From Utricularia gibba (taxonomy: Eukaryota; Streptophyta; Magnoliopsida; Lamiales; Lentibulariaceae), in contig NEEC01000015.1 in the NCBI GenBank assembly GCA_002189035.1, positions 620,001 through 684,000 on the forward strand: a DNA stretch of 64,000 nt, read 5' to 3'. Positions 21,478 to 34,319 of the stretch are shown here, in pieces. Each line of letters starts with the position of its first letter. The stretch's first letter is position 1. The notes beneath the pieces are model-generated. The model had not been told where the DNA came from. It searched no databases and saw only the letters and a program-made list of their open reading frames with translations. Made by a program: the position numbers and the translations under genes.

Positions 21478-22397
21478 CTATTCAGGATCATCTAGTCCGA
21501 TTGTTGAGGATGCCGATCGTCGCCGGAATCTTCGCTCGAGATAGACATACGCAGCAGCAAGAGCAGCAAGAACAACCAAAACATGGGTGAACAGCAAGGC
21601 ATTAGCCAAAAGCGAACCATGGACCGCAGCTTCATCTGAAACACATGAAATTTCATTCCTTGGCTCAAGCACACATCCTTCCGGCATCATCGGACCGTAG
21701 AGCGTGAATGCTGTCTGGTAGAACCAGAGCCCCTGAAGCAGTATCCAATCCCGCAGCATAAATCAACAGGGAAACTTGCAGGCATCAAGGCTCCAGCTGC
21801 TGTTGAAACTACGCAGAGACCTATCAAGATCACAAGGATGAAGTGGTAGTATCCCTCTAAGCCGACGTGTGTTGTTGAGTGAAAGTAGAAAAGTAAGTAT
21901 TCTGCTGTGAATGCTGTTGATGCTATGAAGCATAATGCTCCTTCTGGCAATGGAAGAATGCTGAAAACAAGCAATAAAAAGGGTATTCATGATAGCAACT
22001 TTTTGGTACACAACACGCTTTGCGATAAAAAATAAAAAATAAAAAATCTTGAATTAACTAACTTTGTTTTCTCTGAAACCAGTGCAATGACCCCAAAAAC
22101 GATGAACATAAGCAACATCCCGGAGTGCTCGAAGTTGTTAAGATGAGAAGGGTTCAAGGATCCATTGACAATGATCTTGAGATGAGTTGCAACTAAAAAC
22201 TCTATACAGAGATCAATAAGGCCACCCACAACAATTATATAAAGCTCCAAATGTTTACACTTAGGCACAGGATTCCAAACTCTCACACGAAATGATTTTG
22301 GGTTTGAAACAAATCTAGCTAAAGAACACCATGAATGCCACAGGCCAATGAGCACAAATAATGTCCCTGGGATCATATGCCCAATAAACGACCCCAT
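21478..22397 (-). CDS. DUF716/TMEM45 family membrane protein (frame broken once)
   Basis: Two coding exons. Exon 1 starts at 22397 (MGSFIGHMIPGTLFVLIGLW) and includes FVSNPKSFRVRVWNPVP and LNNFEHSGMLLMFIVFGVIA; the donor is GTTAGT. Exon 2 gives ILPLPEGALCFIASTAFTAE, YYHFILVILIGLCVVSTAAG and ASFPVDLCCGIG, after which the frame slips. LQGLWFYQTAFTLYGPMMPE continues in another frame to the stop at 21478. One added base at 21744 (GGATAC to GGAATAC on the coding strand) restores the expected order. The family has about six or seven membrane helices and is found in plants and animals; plant members have been annotated as viral-response proteins, but no molecular role is established. Tail-to-tail with the MFS transporter, 235 bases apart. 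Confidence 0.87.
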
Positions 22398-23226
22398 CGC
22401 TCAACTGCAAAAAAGAAACTGGAGTCTCTTTGTCCCGACAAGGCCTGGGATCTCAGCGAAAGAAGATTTCACTCAAATAGCTAAAAGCCTGTATTGTTTA
22501 TGCATGCAAGAACGAGTAATTAGTCTCCAGTCAACGGTGGGCTCTCAACTCACAGAGAAGGCCAGAATGAGATGTGTCGATCGAGACACAACGATTTAGA
22601 GTGAGAAAAAGAAGACTATGAATTCGTCATCATTTGTGGAGAAGCTTTTCGTCTGAGTCGGGGAGGGGGAGAAAGTAGATAGAAAGGCGTACCTTTGGAT
22701 GATGATCACATGCTGTTTGGGATTCAAGCCGCCTTTTGGATGCTAGAGATTGAAAAAGAGCTAGTGGTGAAAAGTTAGTTCAGGACACAAGATTGACATT
22801 TGAAAAACTCAAATTTATATAATGAATTTCACTCTCATAAAATGTCCAATCCTCCATGCTGCAAACGGTGTTCGGCGACTTCTAGTACAACTCACGTCAG
22901 TAACGACAAACTACTGACGAAGTGCCTGCATGCTCCATCATCTATGAACTCATCTACAGATCCCTGAAAATGAAAAGTCAAAATAATACCACATACAAAC
23001 TAAATGCATTTAGGAGTAAGCATTCTTTCATTTCATATCATCATGATTTACGGAATGTTCTCCACTTCCCATTACAAGGCCCCGTATATTAGCACACCAC
23101 CACTGTGATGATCAATATCTATGAAAGCGGATCATGAGTACACAGGATACGTACTACATGATCACTATCTCAAACATTGCCAGGATTGGAAGCTTGAAAC
23201 TGAAAAAAAAAAATGGCACCACAACA
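22398..23226. other. Upstream region of the DUF716 gene and 3' region of LPA3
   Basis: About 830 bases. Next to 22,397 lies the probable leader of the DUF716 gene, perhaps with an intron (a GT-rich donor-like site near 22,690 on the - strand). The right half is the LPA3 3' untranslated region. No other gene is visible. Confidence 0.4.
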
Positions 23227-24660
23227 TCAAGCAGATGGAAGTATTTTCAATGCCACTTCTTTGAGCGATGGCATGGTTTCCTGCTCATGCACGCACAGGT
23301 ACTTGTTTCTCACTTTCCTGAGAACCACCCATGGTCCAGGGTAACACCTGCTCAAAGAAAAATTACTTAAAAGGGTTCCATTTTTTTCCCAAAAAACCAT
23401 GGTGTACGAAAGAACATTACCTAAAGAGGACTCCCCCATTTCGGCCTTTGAAGTTGTGAATGTAGTAGACGGTCTCCATTTTTGGTAGAAATGTTTCCGT
23501 AAGTGCCGCCAGTTTAGGGTAGAAAAACGGAGGATAGTCTATGCAACAAACGCATCTTCATCATTAGGATTCAGTCAGAAATGCCTCCCACGAGAAGGCT
23601 AGACATCATGCATAAGAACACATACATCCAGATCTTATCCTGTCAAGTTCACCATTGAAAATAATCAGTTTGCGTGAATCACTGCTAGCCACCACTGCCT
23701 TATATAGCTGTTCCACAGCCAGAATCTCTGTTTCACAACAGATAATAGTTCAAGAACAGTATGAGTATGGCCATCTAATGCAAGTTTGTTTTACCATTGA
23801 CATTGAAGTACGGATACGCAGCTAAGAAAAGTTGGTCCTCCGGGGTTACTCGATCTGTGATGTTAACTTTCTCGACGAAACCAAAATCTTCAAAAAAGGA
23901 TGGTTTCGTTAAATAGTCTAGTTTCAAAGAAGACCCTTCAAAAGCCGAGTTCCTAGCAAATGTTACTTCATTTGCTTCAGGGAAAAACTGCAATAGATAA
24001 CATCAACCGCAGTCAGTTCGGCAGTACTATAGTAAGTAATGAAGTATATCTACACACAATTCTTGTCCTTGTGGCCTTTTCAGGAGGAATGAGAAGATCA
24101 CAAAACTCACGCATCAGCATTATACTTCCTGTCATCTCGATTCCCCCTTCACCATCACCTGCCATTTTGGATTATACCAAAATTCGTGAAAATCGAGCTA
24201 GTGGCGGAGAACGCAGCGCAGCATGAAGGGTCACCTGGTACGGATTCCAGACCAGAAGTAGGGAATTCGATTTCCTATTGAAACAAATAAATTAGTTGAG
24301 TTAGCGAAAAAAAATGCTTCCGAAAGGCGCGTACCATGAGCTGCTTGGTATCGTTTAAAGCCAACTGAGTTGCTTGTTTAGCCTGCGATCCATAAGCTTT
24401 GCCTTTAACAACATATTCAAGTTTTCGCGCACACAGACATTAACCAACCACACAAATCCTACTTGCAGAAGAAGCTCGGAATAATCCCGCGGAAAGACGG
24501 GGCTGTTCGAAGAAGAAGAAGCATTGATCACAGAACCAAAACTCCTCCGCTTCCTTGGTCCCACTACACCTCTGGATTTGAGTAGACGAAATCCGGAAGA
24601 CGAAAATGTGCGCTCGATAAGAAAATTCGAATCCGGGAAGCCGCTCAACATCATCGGCAT
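23227..24660 (-). CDS. LPA3: LOW PSII ACCUMULATION 3, chloroplastic (DUF1995)
   Basis: About seven exons joining without error. Exon 1 (from 24660) reads MPMMLSGFPDSNFLIER followed by a Ser/Arg-rich stretch typical of a plastid transit peptide, then FPRDYSELLLQ. Later exons give AKQATQLALNDTKQLM, EIEFPTSGLESVPG, FCDLLIPPEKATRTRI, FFPEANEVTFARNSAFEG, KLDYLTKPSFFEDFGFVEK, RKLIIFNGELDRIRSGYYPP and CYPGPWVVLRKVRNKY, ending HEQETMPSLKEVALKILPSA. LPA3 is a stromal protein that helps insert or assemble the CP43 subunit of photosystem II, working with LPA2 and Alb3 in Arabidopsis. The acceptor after RIRSG splits the Tyr codon. Confidence 0.9.
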
Positions 24661-24962
24661 CCTCTCACCGGGGAAGGAGAATCGGATAACGGTTACTCTC
24701 CACTTCTCGGCTCTGCTCTGAACGTCTCAGAAAATATTCCAATTTCCTTTTTTTTGTGAAGAATAATTATCTTTTTTATTAACACCAAAATTTACTCATA
24801 ATGAAAATAGGGAAGGCGCGGGAACAAAATAAGTTCATGAATAAATGTAAGTAAATAAGGAAGCGTATCAGCGCAGCACCGGCGGTTAGAGTGTAAAGCA
24901 GTCTAAACTATACAACCGATAGCAGCAGAAGAACCAAAGGAAATGAAAAGAGGCACTCTTCT
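24661..24962. other. Short spacer between LPA3 start and TOPLESS-family stop
   Basis: About 300 bases, A/T-rich in the middle. It must contain the LPA3 promoter and the 3' end of the corepressor transcript, which runs in the same direction. No distinct motif is seen. Confidence 0.4.
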
Positions 24963-27900
24963 TCACCTCGATGGGGTTTCTGATGGCTGGCTGCTGTTCA
25001 GGGCGGAGCTGGAAGGGATGGTAGGCAGGCCACCGCCGGCATTGCCATTTTCTTGGGAAGTCGATGCGCCGCCCCACTTCGTCTCCGACTCCGAAGGCTC
25101 CAGCACATGCACTGCGCCGTCACTCATACCCAATGCGAACTGATTTGGGTCGGATGGATGGGCGGCGACCACCATGGGGAAGGCAGGACTGGTGGTGGTA
25201 CTGGAGAAGGATGATATGTAAGCTGATGGTGATATCCGGCACCGGAGACCTAAATTGTCGGCATCGAATATCCCAACAGCACCATCACAAAAACCGACAT
25301 AGATCAACGTCCCGTCGCATGAGTATATGGTGCTTGAAATTGGTGAAGCCAAAGAGTCTCTTGGGTACCACTGAAAAAAGGAGCACTCAGGTTATCTGCT
25401 ATGGGTAAAAGGTAGGGATTCTGAACAACCCAGCAGGCCGGAAATTCCAAAAACAAGAAAGGGGTGCGGTGCACTCACCGATCGCAGACATTCTAGTTGA
25501 GAATCATAGATTGCAATCTGGCTCTCGTGGGAAACCAGCAGATGAGTTTGGTTGTTGTGAAACTGAACTCTGGTTTCCCCAACAAGAGGAGATGGGTGAC
25601 CAGGTGGCGCCTGTATGGGCCCTGACTTCTTCTTCTCCCATCCATCGATATTCCATACAAATAACTGCAGTTTGGATTCAAAGCAGCCAGATTATGGTAA
25701 AAAGTAAAAAGAGAGTCACTATACCACTTATTAGGAAAAAAAAACTTGCCTGTGCATCGGCTCCGGAAGACACCAGAATGTTCAGACTTTGGGAGAATGC
25801 CAGGCCTGAAATTCGTTTCTGATGACCCTTGAGCTTAGTTTTTACCTGATCAGGAAAAAACAAACAAAATGGGTAAAGCGTGTTTCCAGTGGCCACACCA
25901 TCATCCACTACTTGCATACACCCTCGCACTAATTTACCAATCCATCACTCTGAAGAAAACTTCATCCACAAACAAAAATGAAGGTTACACAGACAGAAGT
26001 TACCTCATCAACCCTGACGTTGTAAATTTGTATGGTGGAATCTTCCATTCCAATAGCAATGATGTTGTTGTCCTGTGGATGAAACGCCAGGTACGTTGCT
26101 GCTGGGGGTGGTGGCATGAAGGTTGTCATAACCTGAAAAAAGACAAGAGCACATAAATTTCTTACTTAGCTTACAAAATCATGGAGATAGGGATAATCGG
26201 CTTGTCATGCTCGTAATGCATAAGCATGTTTTTGAATGATAAACAATTGAATACACAAAAAGTATATTAGAATGCCATCAAACCTTGAAAGTCATCATAT
26301 TGAACAGTGAAACCTTCCCACCTGAAGCTGACATCACATATGAATCATTCTTAGACAAGGCAATGCACGAGACAGAATCCTCGGTCACTTTGACATCACT
26401 TATGTCATTAGACATGAGAACCCCATTGGTGGGCTGCCAGAGCTGTGGTACATTCGAAGAGGAAGACTGCAAGGATGCATCAAATAAGAAAACTAGAAAA
26501 AACTCATATAAAAAAACAATTGATGCAGAAAACAACTGCTCATTTAAGACCTTTCCAGATGGGTTCCGCTCATTTCTTTGCCATTTCCAGAGCTTATGCA
26601 CAGCGTTTGCGCCCAGACCTAGCACAGCTACCCCAGAATTTGTATATAGCAATCTTAAAACCTGCAGCGCATTTAGAATTCAGAGAAGAGTACATAAGGA
26701 AATTATTAGAAACTCTACTTTCTGAAAGCCCAGCTAGCTGGGGTGAGATACATAAAATTCTAAAAACGAAGGGAAGTCAGGAACTCATCGTCTATCACAC
26801 AACTCACATCAATGTTCATCTACACGATGTGCACAAAAAAATGCAAAGAACAGTGCCCCATGAATATTTGAACCAGGAGAAAAAAAAAATCACATCGCTT
26901 TACTTGATGAAATTAACCCAGTGCAGACATACTTTGCTGGGTGTCAGGGGATCAGGCAATTTCAGAGTTTTGAGCTGAGATGCATCTGATATATCAGGGA
27001 ATTTCCAGCCCTTAATTTTGTCGGTGTTTTCAAGGGTCCTTGGTTTAACATCAGCGGCCCTGTTGCTCTCCATGCTAGTCTGCAATGTCCATATCGGATG
27101 ACTCAGATTTCGCATATAAAACATAAACAAAAAAATCCCAAACAATTAAATAAACAACCAGCAGGGACATTGGCTGCTGAATCCTATCCACATGGTCGGG
27201 AATAGGGGAAATAGAGGCAGGAATGTTGGGTATTGGACTCAGTGATCCAGCTACGGATGGCTGCAGAAGGGGTAGCATATAAGTTATCATCGAAAAGGTA
27301 ATGAAAACTTATCAGAAATGGCTGAGCAGAAGATAGGACATACACACCTTGACATTGACCGGCTCAGAAAGACCACGAGCCCCATCAAATGCTCTTGTCT
27401 CTAAGATTCTCAACAGGCGCTGCCCATCTGCATTTGCAAGGATCTTGATACCATTATCGCTTGTTGTAACAGCCAGCAACGATCCTTCTTTATTGAATCT
27501 TAACCTGGGGCTTGCCTGCAATTTTTTTCAGAAAGGTAATTTGTGGTATTTCTTGAAACCAACAAAAAGACAAAATAAAAAATCAAGCCCTGTATTCTTT
27601 ATCCAATCGAGTACTAACAGGCAGTCCACCATCAGCTTCTGTACTGGTTAGCATGCTGGTGTTGTCCATATCCCAAAACTTTATCTGAAACTCATCACCT
27701 GCTGCTAGGAAACGATTTTTGGTGGTGTCAAACTGCACAACACCTAAAGAACGCTTTCGGAAACCCAAGTACGTCCTTTTAATTGCCCCCTCACTCTCGT
27801 TCCACTCAACAAGGTAAGATTCACCCTCCTTGCTGGTTCCGCAAGAGAAGAGCCTGAGAAGATAAACATTTTAAAATCAACTAAACATTTTAAAAACTTT

Positions 27901-30900
27901 TCAGGAAATAATTTAAAATCACAAAAAAGAAACCTGGTTCCATCTGCACTGTATGCCATCGTTGTACACCAAAGCCCAGGGGCATCATAATCTACCCTTG
28001 AACCGACTGAATCATAAAGCCATGCTTTTATTTTACCATCAATGGCGGTAGAGAAGATAAACTACACAGAAAAATGCATGATCACCTCAGTGATTCTATA
28101 GATGAGAGCAACAAACAAGACATACAACACAAAATGATGACAAAAAATTCTCACTCAACAGACCTGAATGTTTTCCTTGTAATGAGGGCAAAGTGAATAA
28201 ACAGCAGATTCATGGCCTTCAAAAGTATACTGCCTGTGCCCCATAGCAGCATCCCACACCTGTAATACACAGTCACTATTAAATCCGAAGCAACCATACA
28301 AGAATATTCTTCCAGATCACCTGTTACCTTAATGGTTTTGTCATCCCCACATGTGACTATACTGAGCTGCTTGTTGGGATGAGCAAATGCAATATCATTC
28401 ACACCACCAGTATGAGCATCAATCTGCAATTAGGAAACATAAGCACCCACAAAATTTCGAAGTTGACTTCTCAAACAGAGAAACATTTGAAACTATCCAG
28501 ACCTCTAAGTGTTGCCTTAACTCTCCTGATTGACTGTACATATATATCTGAACTATGTGCTTGGAAAAGGCCACACCTACATGATACACCGACAAGAAAG
28601 ATAGCAACAGCAAAAAAAAAAAAACAAAAATCATTTACTACAAAATGCCAAAGTATAAAATGAAGTTTTTGCATACCAAGTATTGAACCATCTGCCCCCA
28701 AACACATCTGTTTACCGATATCGTCGCATCCTTTACCAGTGTAGTCTGGGCAGTTGTGAAGCATTAGATATATCTCAAATTTAAATCCAAAGGGCACTAG
28801 TATAGAAAGTTAGAAGCAAGATCTACTATACAGTTGGAACACCTAAATTGGCTTAAGAAGCACAGCATCCAAAAACACCAACTCACCTGAAATGGCATTG
28901 AACAAGCTGAAATATTCCAAACTTTGAAGTTTTTTAGAGCCAGCCTTTCCCGAGAACCAACTTCCCATATACTTATATCACCAACATTAGTTCCAACTGC
29001 AATGAAAATAAGTTGAGTTACGCAGTCTGATGCCACAAGTGCCACTAAGATCTTTAGCAAGATAATCTATTGAATGCTACATTTCACAGTACAAGGCATT
29101 CAAATATGCAAATAAAAACTGCAGAATTAAAGAGAACAAGGATCAGATCAAAATTCAAGTTCAAACCTAGAAGAACAGTTTGCTTTTGTGGATGGAAGTC
29201 CATGCTCATAACGTTAGATCCTTGATTTAGATTCCGAACAACAGTTTTGGGAAGATCTTCTGCGGAGCTAATGTTGGGAGCGTGTGATGATCCAGAAAAC
29301 GAAACCTACGGGACACACAAACTATCACATGTAGATCCAAAAATATCACATAGCACTGAAAAATTTATGTTATCAGAAAGACAATGTGCTTTTATACTTG
29401 TAAATACCTCATCTGGTTGACCAGTACGTAGGCGTTTCATGAGATGCTCAGATTCAGCAGTCTGATAATCTATTCCAGGACCTCCAGGAGGCATTCTCGC
29501 ATGTTTCAAAAATGCGGCTGCTGCGACATGGGAAAAAGAATATAAGAAAATAATAACCAGGCAAGTGTTCTTATTGGTAAGGCTAAGGAGTAATAGTTAA
29601 GAATTTACCAGAACTCGGCGCCTGAATAAGACCAGGAGGTGCAGCAACAGCAGCATGCGGCATAGATGGGTTGGCAGCTGACATCCAGCCAGCAATCGCA
29701 TTTGGAGTAGGGGAAACAACTGGTTGGAAAGGCTTTATACACGGAGAAAGAAAATGTTAGATAAGAAAATAAATGGCAATACACCACATAAACCAATTTT
29801 ACATACCCCATGACCCCCGAGAGGAGGGAAAACGCCAGGTTTGGGAACAGGCCCAGCATGGGGTCCATTAGTTGGAGGAGGAGCACGCGTACCATTGCTA
29901 GAGGCGCATGTATGGTCAGTAAATAATGTCTTGATGTCAGGGTTTGGTCGAGGATTCTTGCAGAGCTGATGCTGCCAGTTCAAACTGAAAAAAGCCAACA
30001 CCCAGAGCATCAAGTGAAGCCACGTGAATCTTGCACATTTACTAGAGATAAAAAAAATGATGGCATAATGAATGCATGAACATCGAATATAAAATGGCAT
30101 ATGTAAATACCTCTGATTTATAAGCGTCCTTAACCTTGAAGCCTTAAAAGCAGGAAAAGTCAGCTTATCTCGAAACAGTGGATTTGCTTCTATAAGTTTT
30201 TTGAGTTCAACAAGCATAATGTTGCGAGCTGTCTTTGTGTCCCCATACTTTGATAGCTGCTCATTTTGCCTTCATAAATTTCACAGGTAAGCATGTGAAC
30301 TTAGTTTTGTACAGAAAACCAAATTTTTACCTGAAATTTTCAAGGGTCAAGAGCTGTGTGATTTCTTTGAAAAGATCTTCATTGAAAGACGCAAACACCT
30401 TCAGATCCTTAACAAGAATATCAACAGCTTTCGCTCGATCCTGCCTGCAATGTCAAAGACATAAGTAACAATGCAAACAAAATCACTGAACACGTTCAAA
30501 GTCATCATATGTAGGACCTAGTTCCAGCATACCTGTCAAGGGCTTCTAGATATTTCTGTTTTCTAATCTCAAAGAAAATTTTCATAGAATAGCGGTTGTC
30601 CTCAACTTTTGTAAATCCACTCAAGTAGCGCTCAACTTCCTCCCATTCTCCAGCTTGAACTTGGTCTTCAAAGTACTTCATGTTAAAGAAAAAGCTAGAC
30701 TCTTGCTCCAGCCTGAGTTAAATGAAGATATTACAACAAATTCAGATGCAACGTAGCAAGTGAGATCCAAAAACCACTGAAATACACCACAAAGTTGAAA
30801 CTTCCCCAATTACCCAGGCTGCAATATATGTAGTAAAAACGGAGCATTTTCTTTAGAAACGACGAATGTGGGGGTGGGCATTACAAATTTTGTGTTTCTT

Positions 30901-31111
30901 TTCAACATGATTATTATTTCTGACAAGAAATCTCATGGCCCAAATACATTCTATGATATATACTAGAGTTATGGCAAAGGGCTGGTGAGCTGCAAGAAAT
31001 TAAAAAAAATTTGAAAAGCTAAGTGACATACTTGTGCACAGTTTCCTTGAACTTCTCCTCGTCCAAGAACTGCAGAATTAAGAAAACCAGTTCTCGACTC
31101 AGGGATGACAT
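24963..31111 (-). CDS. TPL-family: TOPLESS/TOPLESS-related transcriptional corepressor (frame broken once)
   Basis: About 25 exons over 6.1 kb. TPL/TPR proteins are nuclear corepressors recruited by EAR motifs of Aux/IAA, JAZ-NINJA, BZR1 and other repressors. The start at 31111 gives the LisH domain (MSSLSRELVFLILQFLDEEK), then CTLH (YFEDQVQAGEWEEVERYLSG, FASFNEDLFKEITQLLTLEN), then the CRA/tetramer region (LVELKKLIEANPLFRDKLTF, ending LRTLINQ), a proline-rich linker (FPPLGGHGPFQP) and two WD40 propellers (VGTNVGDISIWEVGSRE, IDAHTGGVNDIAFAHPNKQL, GHESAVYSLCPHYKENIQ, FHPQDNNIIAIGMEDSTIQI, KGHQKRISGLAFS). The end is SSALNSSQPSETPSR. Propeller sequence is closest to the TPL/TPR1/TPR4 group. One frame break lies at 28695-28699: VNRCVW is followed by the wrong frame until one base is added, giving GADGSILG. 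All other junctions examined keep frame. Confidence 0.95.
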
Positions 31112-31900
31112 CGTAATCCCAGCTGGTATCCCCAACCAATCCAGCGCACCAGTAGATCACCAATCCAAAACAAATGGGGTGGATGGTGCGACGGAACGCA
31201 GACACCTAAACGATTTCCTTACGTGAAACAAATTATCTGTAATGAAGGGGATACAACTCTCACTACTGACTACTCTAATCTCATTCAGCATCACCTGAAA
31301 CCAAGAAAAATTCAACCCGTCATCTCAAAAGCCCGACATTGAAAACACACACAACCATCCTGAACACGCTCCATCAAAATTCGAAACACAAAACGTATAA
31401 GAAAGACCGTTTTATCCAGTAAGGAAGTGAACTTCAAATGCTACGCACACATACGCACCGGCAACACCATACATACAATCGAAACTTCAAACCTACAAAG
31501 AAAAACTGGAGACCATGAACGTACCAGCAAACGCCCACTTCTGTTTTCCCCATAAAGCCTCCCCTAATTTACAGAGCTCGAAACAAAATCCCACAATCAC
31601 ACTAATGCAAGATCTGGGAATACATTTCCTGGGAAAAAAAACGAAGATAAGGAGAAAAAACCAGAGGAGGGGAGGTTTAATTTGTATGTGTGGGGGGGCT
31701 CCCACGCCAACAAAAAAACAAACTGTTTTTGTGTATACAGAGAACTAGGGTTTATCCGTCAAGGAAACCAGCCGTCACTATCAATCTCTTTGCCCCTTTT
31801 GTGTTACCATTCCTCCAAGACTCCCAGCTTTCTCTCTCCCCTCCATTCTCCCCCCTACAGACTCAGATACCTACCTCCCCCACGTGTAATAATGTCTGCT
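31112..31900 (-). promoter_or_regulatory. Leader and promoter of the TOPLESS-family gene
   Basis: Pyrimidine-rich on the coding strand near 31,760-31,880 (CT-rich tracts), typical of plant core promoters and leaders. An intron in the leader is possible (acceptor-like CAG sites just upstream of 31,111). Exact transcription start cannot be fixed. Confidence 0.4.
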
Positions 31901-33140
31901 GTAAATATTTTTTAAAACAGAAAAATGAAAAATAATATGAAAACAGTTTCGTGAATAATAGCCGTAGGATTGCCTTGATCTAACGGGGTGGACTGTCACT
32001 TTCAGAACGACTAGTCAATATTAATGACGAGATTATGTCATTAATATCTCCGATACACTCTCCACTTTCCATAATTAGCCTTAAGACACCTTTAACAAAA
32101 TGTAGTTTGAAATAAAAAAGCAACCAACCAACCACCGTTGTCATAATTTTCAAAAGTTCCGTTAAAATCAAAATCTTATTTTATTCAGATATTCAAATAT
32201 TTATTTTTCATAATTTGTTGTAATAATTGGTTTTTAAAAACATAAAATATATCAATTTTAAGAGGGAATTTAATTATAATTTATAAATGTTTATTTTGGG
32301 GTATTCTAATTGACTATCCTTTTAAACTTTAGACGTGGAAGGTGCATATATTTGTTGTTTATGATTATAATTGACCTAATTTTGGAAAATAGAAATTTGA
32401 TTATTGATAGTTTAAAATAGTTGTCAAATGGAAGTATAATTACCATTTTATATTTTTATTTAATTTAAATTTTAAAATTATTACAACAATAGTATAATAG
32501 TCTATTGTCAATTTATGAGAACATCAATTCCATCAACACTCATTATAATTGACTATTATCAAAATTTATAGTAATATGATTTAAATCTATTATACTACCA
32601 TCAAATGAGATCATCATTACAAATCATAGTTGTGTCACCATCATAATCCATAAACTACTTTCATAATCCATCTTTTATATCCCATCACTATCATTTACTA
32701 ACACTACTAAATCATTTTTGAAATATCATTAAAATCCACAATTTTATTAAAGTAAAACCTTTTAGAATTAGAAAATCATGTTAATGGGCTGTAAATTATA
32801 TCTGAAATTCTAATTAATTATTATAGGAATAAAATAATGTCAAATATAATGACAACTCTTCACTATCCCCATCTTCCAAACATAGTATGGAATAAAACGA
32901 TGTTTACAATGGACATATTCTATATTTTGATTACATGTTTCAAATTATATAAAATTCAAATTTTAATATACTTAATTTAAGATTATAAAAATCAAATGTT
33001 ACTGGTACGTAACTCCTGTATTTTGCACACATATTCATGCCAAAGTTTCATGATGAACTTTTCTGTTTGATTCCTGGAACATAGAATAGTTAGCGTAGTA
33101 GCTATTGAAGTGAACAAAATTCCATTTCGTGTGTGAGATT
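31901..33140. other. A/T-rich intergenic region
   Basis: About 1.2 kb of strongly A/T-rich DNA with no coding signal on either strand. It is the most gene-poor part of the window. I could not see terminal inverted repeats or long direct repeats that would identify a MITE or other element. Confidence 0.5.
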
Positions 33141-33608
33141 CTAGTTAGCATAGTAGCCTTTTACAACCCCACCTCTGCTAAGAGACTCATAGTTTGGAGC
33201 ATATTCGTATGTTATCCAAGTACTCAATCTAGGATCCCATCGGTATGCACTTTCTTCATCAAATCTCCAGTCACAGGATTCATACTCATCCTTGCTGCAC
33301 TCATAGTCATATCTATAGGCAACAAAGGTGCCCATATTAGTAGAACAGTTGAACATGGTAGAAGAAGGGTATATGAATCTCCTCTTGAGTTTGAACATGT
33401 ACTGGCCCCATGGCAGCAGGTGCACAACATCAAAATCATTGTCAAAGGAGAAGCAACGAACACTGAGGTAATTGGTGTGGTTATTTGTTATAACAACGGT
33501 TTTCTCGCTTGGATCTACTCTTGCTTTTGTAGATGGGGCGTTTAATAGGATGAAAACAAGGAGCATGAGAAGGAAAGAGGTTGGCATGGTAAACCTGGTG
33601 GCCTCCAT
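33141..33608 (-). CDS. Plant self-incompatibility S1 family protein (S-protein homologue)
   Basis: Intronless gene for a secreted 155-residue protein. I start at 33608 (MEATRFTMPTSFLLMLLVFI), which gives a clear signal peptide ending near STKA; the frame is open upstream to 33692 but those residues precede the hydrophobic core and are unlike the family. The mature part starts RVDPSEKTVVITNN and carries the conserved SPH pattern: LSVRCFSFDNDFDVVHLLPW, FKLKRRFIYPSSTMFNCS, VAYRYDYEC and CDWRFDEES. SPH proteins are plant-specific secreted beta-sandwich proteins. The founding member is the poppy pistil S-determinant; most others have unknown roles. Only one copy is present here, and its neighbours give no hint of function. 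Confidence 0.88.
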   Translation of the reverse strand: MEATRFTMPTSFLLMLLVFILLNAPSTKARVDPSEKTVVITNNHTNYLSVRCFSFDNDFDVVHLLPWGQYMFKLKRRFIYPSSTMFNCSTNMGTFVAYRYDYECSKDEYESCDWRFDEESAYRWDPRLSTWITYEYAPNYESLSRGGVVKGYYAN

Positions 33609-34319
33609 TTTGGTATTTGTAGGTGCCTTCCCTCCCCACACCTGAATGTGCATGTGGATTCTTTTGTTAGTGATATAATCTTGGAAGCACATGCCTTTGC
33701 TCCATATTAAAAATTGATACTAATTTGTGACATGTACTTCACCGCAAAATATTGAAAGAAAACCAATAAATTCCTCTCTAGATGAATAAGGGAATCTAAT
33801 AGGTTGAAAGGAATACCTTTGTTTCTTCTGAAAAGGGGAAGCGCTCGCAGGGATGCTTCTACAATATCGAGGGATAGCAAGGAGACTACTCCCAATATCC
33901 AAGGATTCAAATAAGGGTAGTGTGTGGTTTATATGTATTTACCTCTATTTGCTCATCCAGTGGTTAATAAGAGGTAATGATTATAGTTCAATTTTGTCCA
34001 TCCGTTGGTTTTCTTCAACTATCAACGGATTTCCGATTATTCATCTTCATTTGTCCTCCTATTCTTTGTTTCTTCCTTAGAAGAACCATATGAAAGCTTC
34101 TTCATATGAAAATGAAAGGGAATGTCATCAATCTACGAAGCTGGGTAGCGAAACTAGCATGATAATTGTCAAGCTACATGAAGTTGAACTGAAAATGAAC
34201 AATAATGTAGACGCTGAACATATTTCTAGTTGAGAGAAACTGCAGTATACCAGACTGGTTGGGGTGAATTTGGGTGGTTGTTTCGACAATGGGATGATGG
34301 AAGGGAACACCAGCTTCCA
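33609..34319. other. Spacer between OSCA stop and SPH start
   Basis: About 710 bases holding the SPH promoter and leader and the OSCA 3' end, both on the - strand. Small antisense and sense frames here have no family support. Confidence 0.4.

Noticed and set aside
26445-26978. 177-codon + strand ORF
   Set aside because: Lies across introns and exons of the TOPLESS-family gene on the opposite strand; no family match.
32170-33110. Possible MITE or other insertion in the A/T-rich gap
   Set aside because: No terminal inverted repeats or target duplications could be seen; A/T-richness alone is ordinary plant intergenic DNA.
33609-33692. Longer start for the S-protein homologue at 33692
   Set aside because: The 28 extra residues lack a hydrophobic core and would bury the clear signal peptide that starts at 33608.
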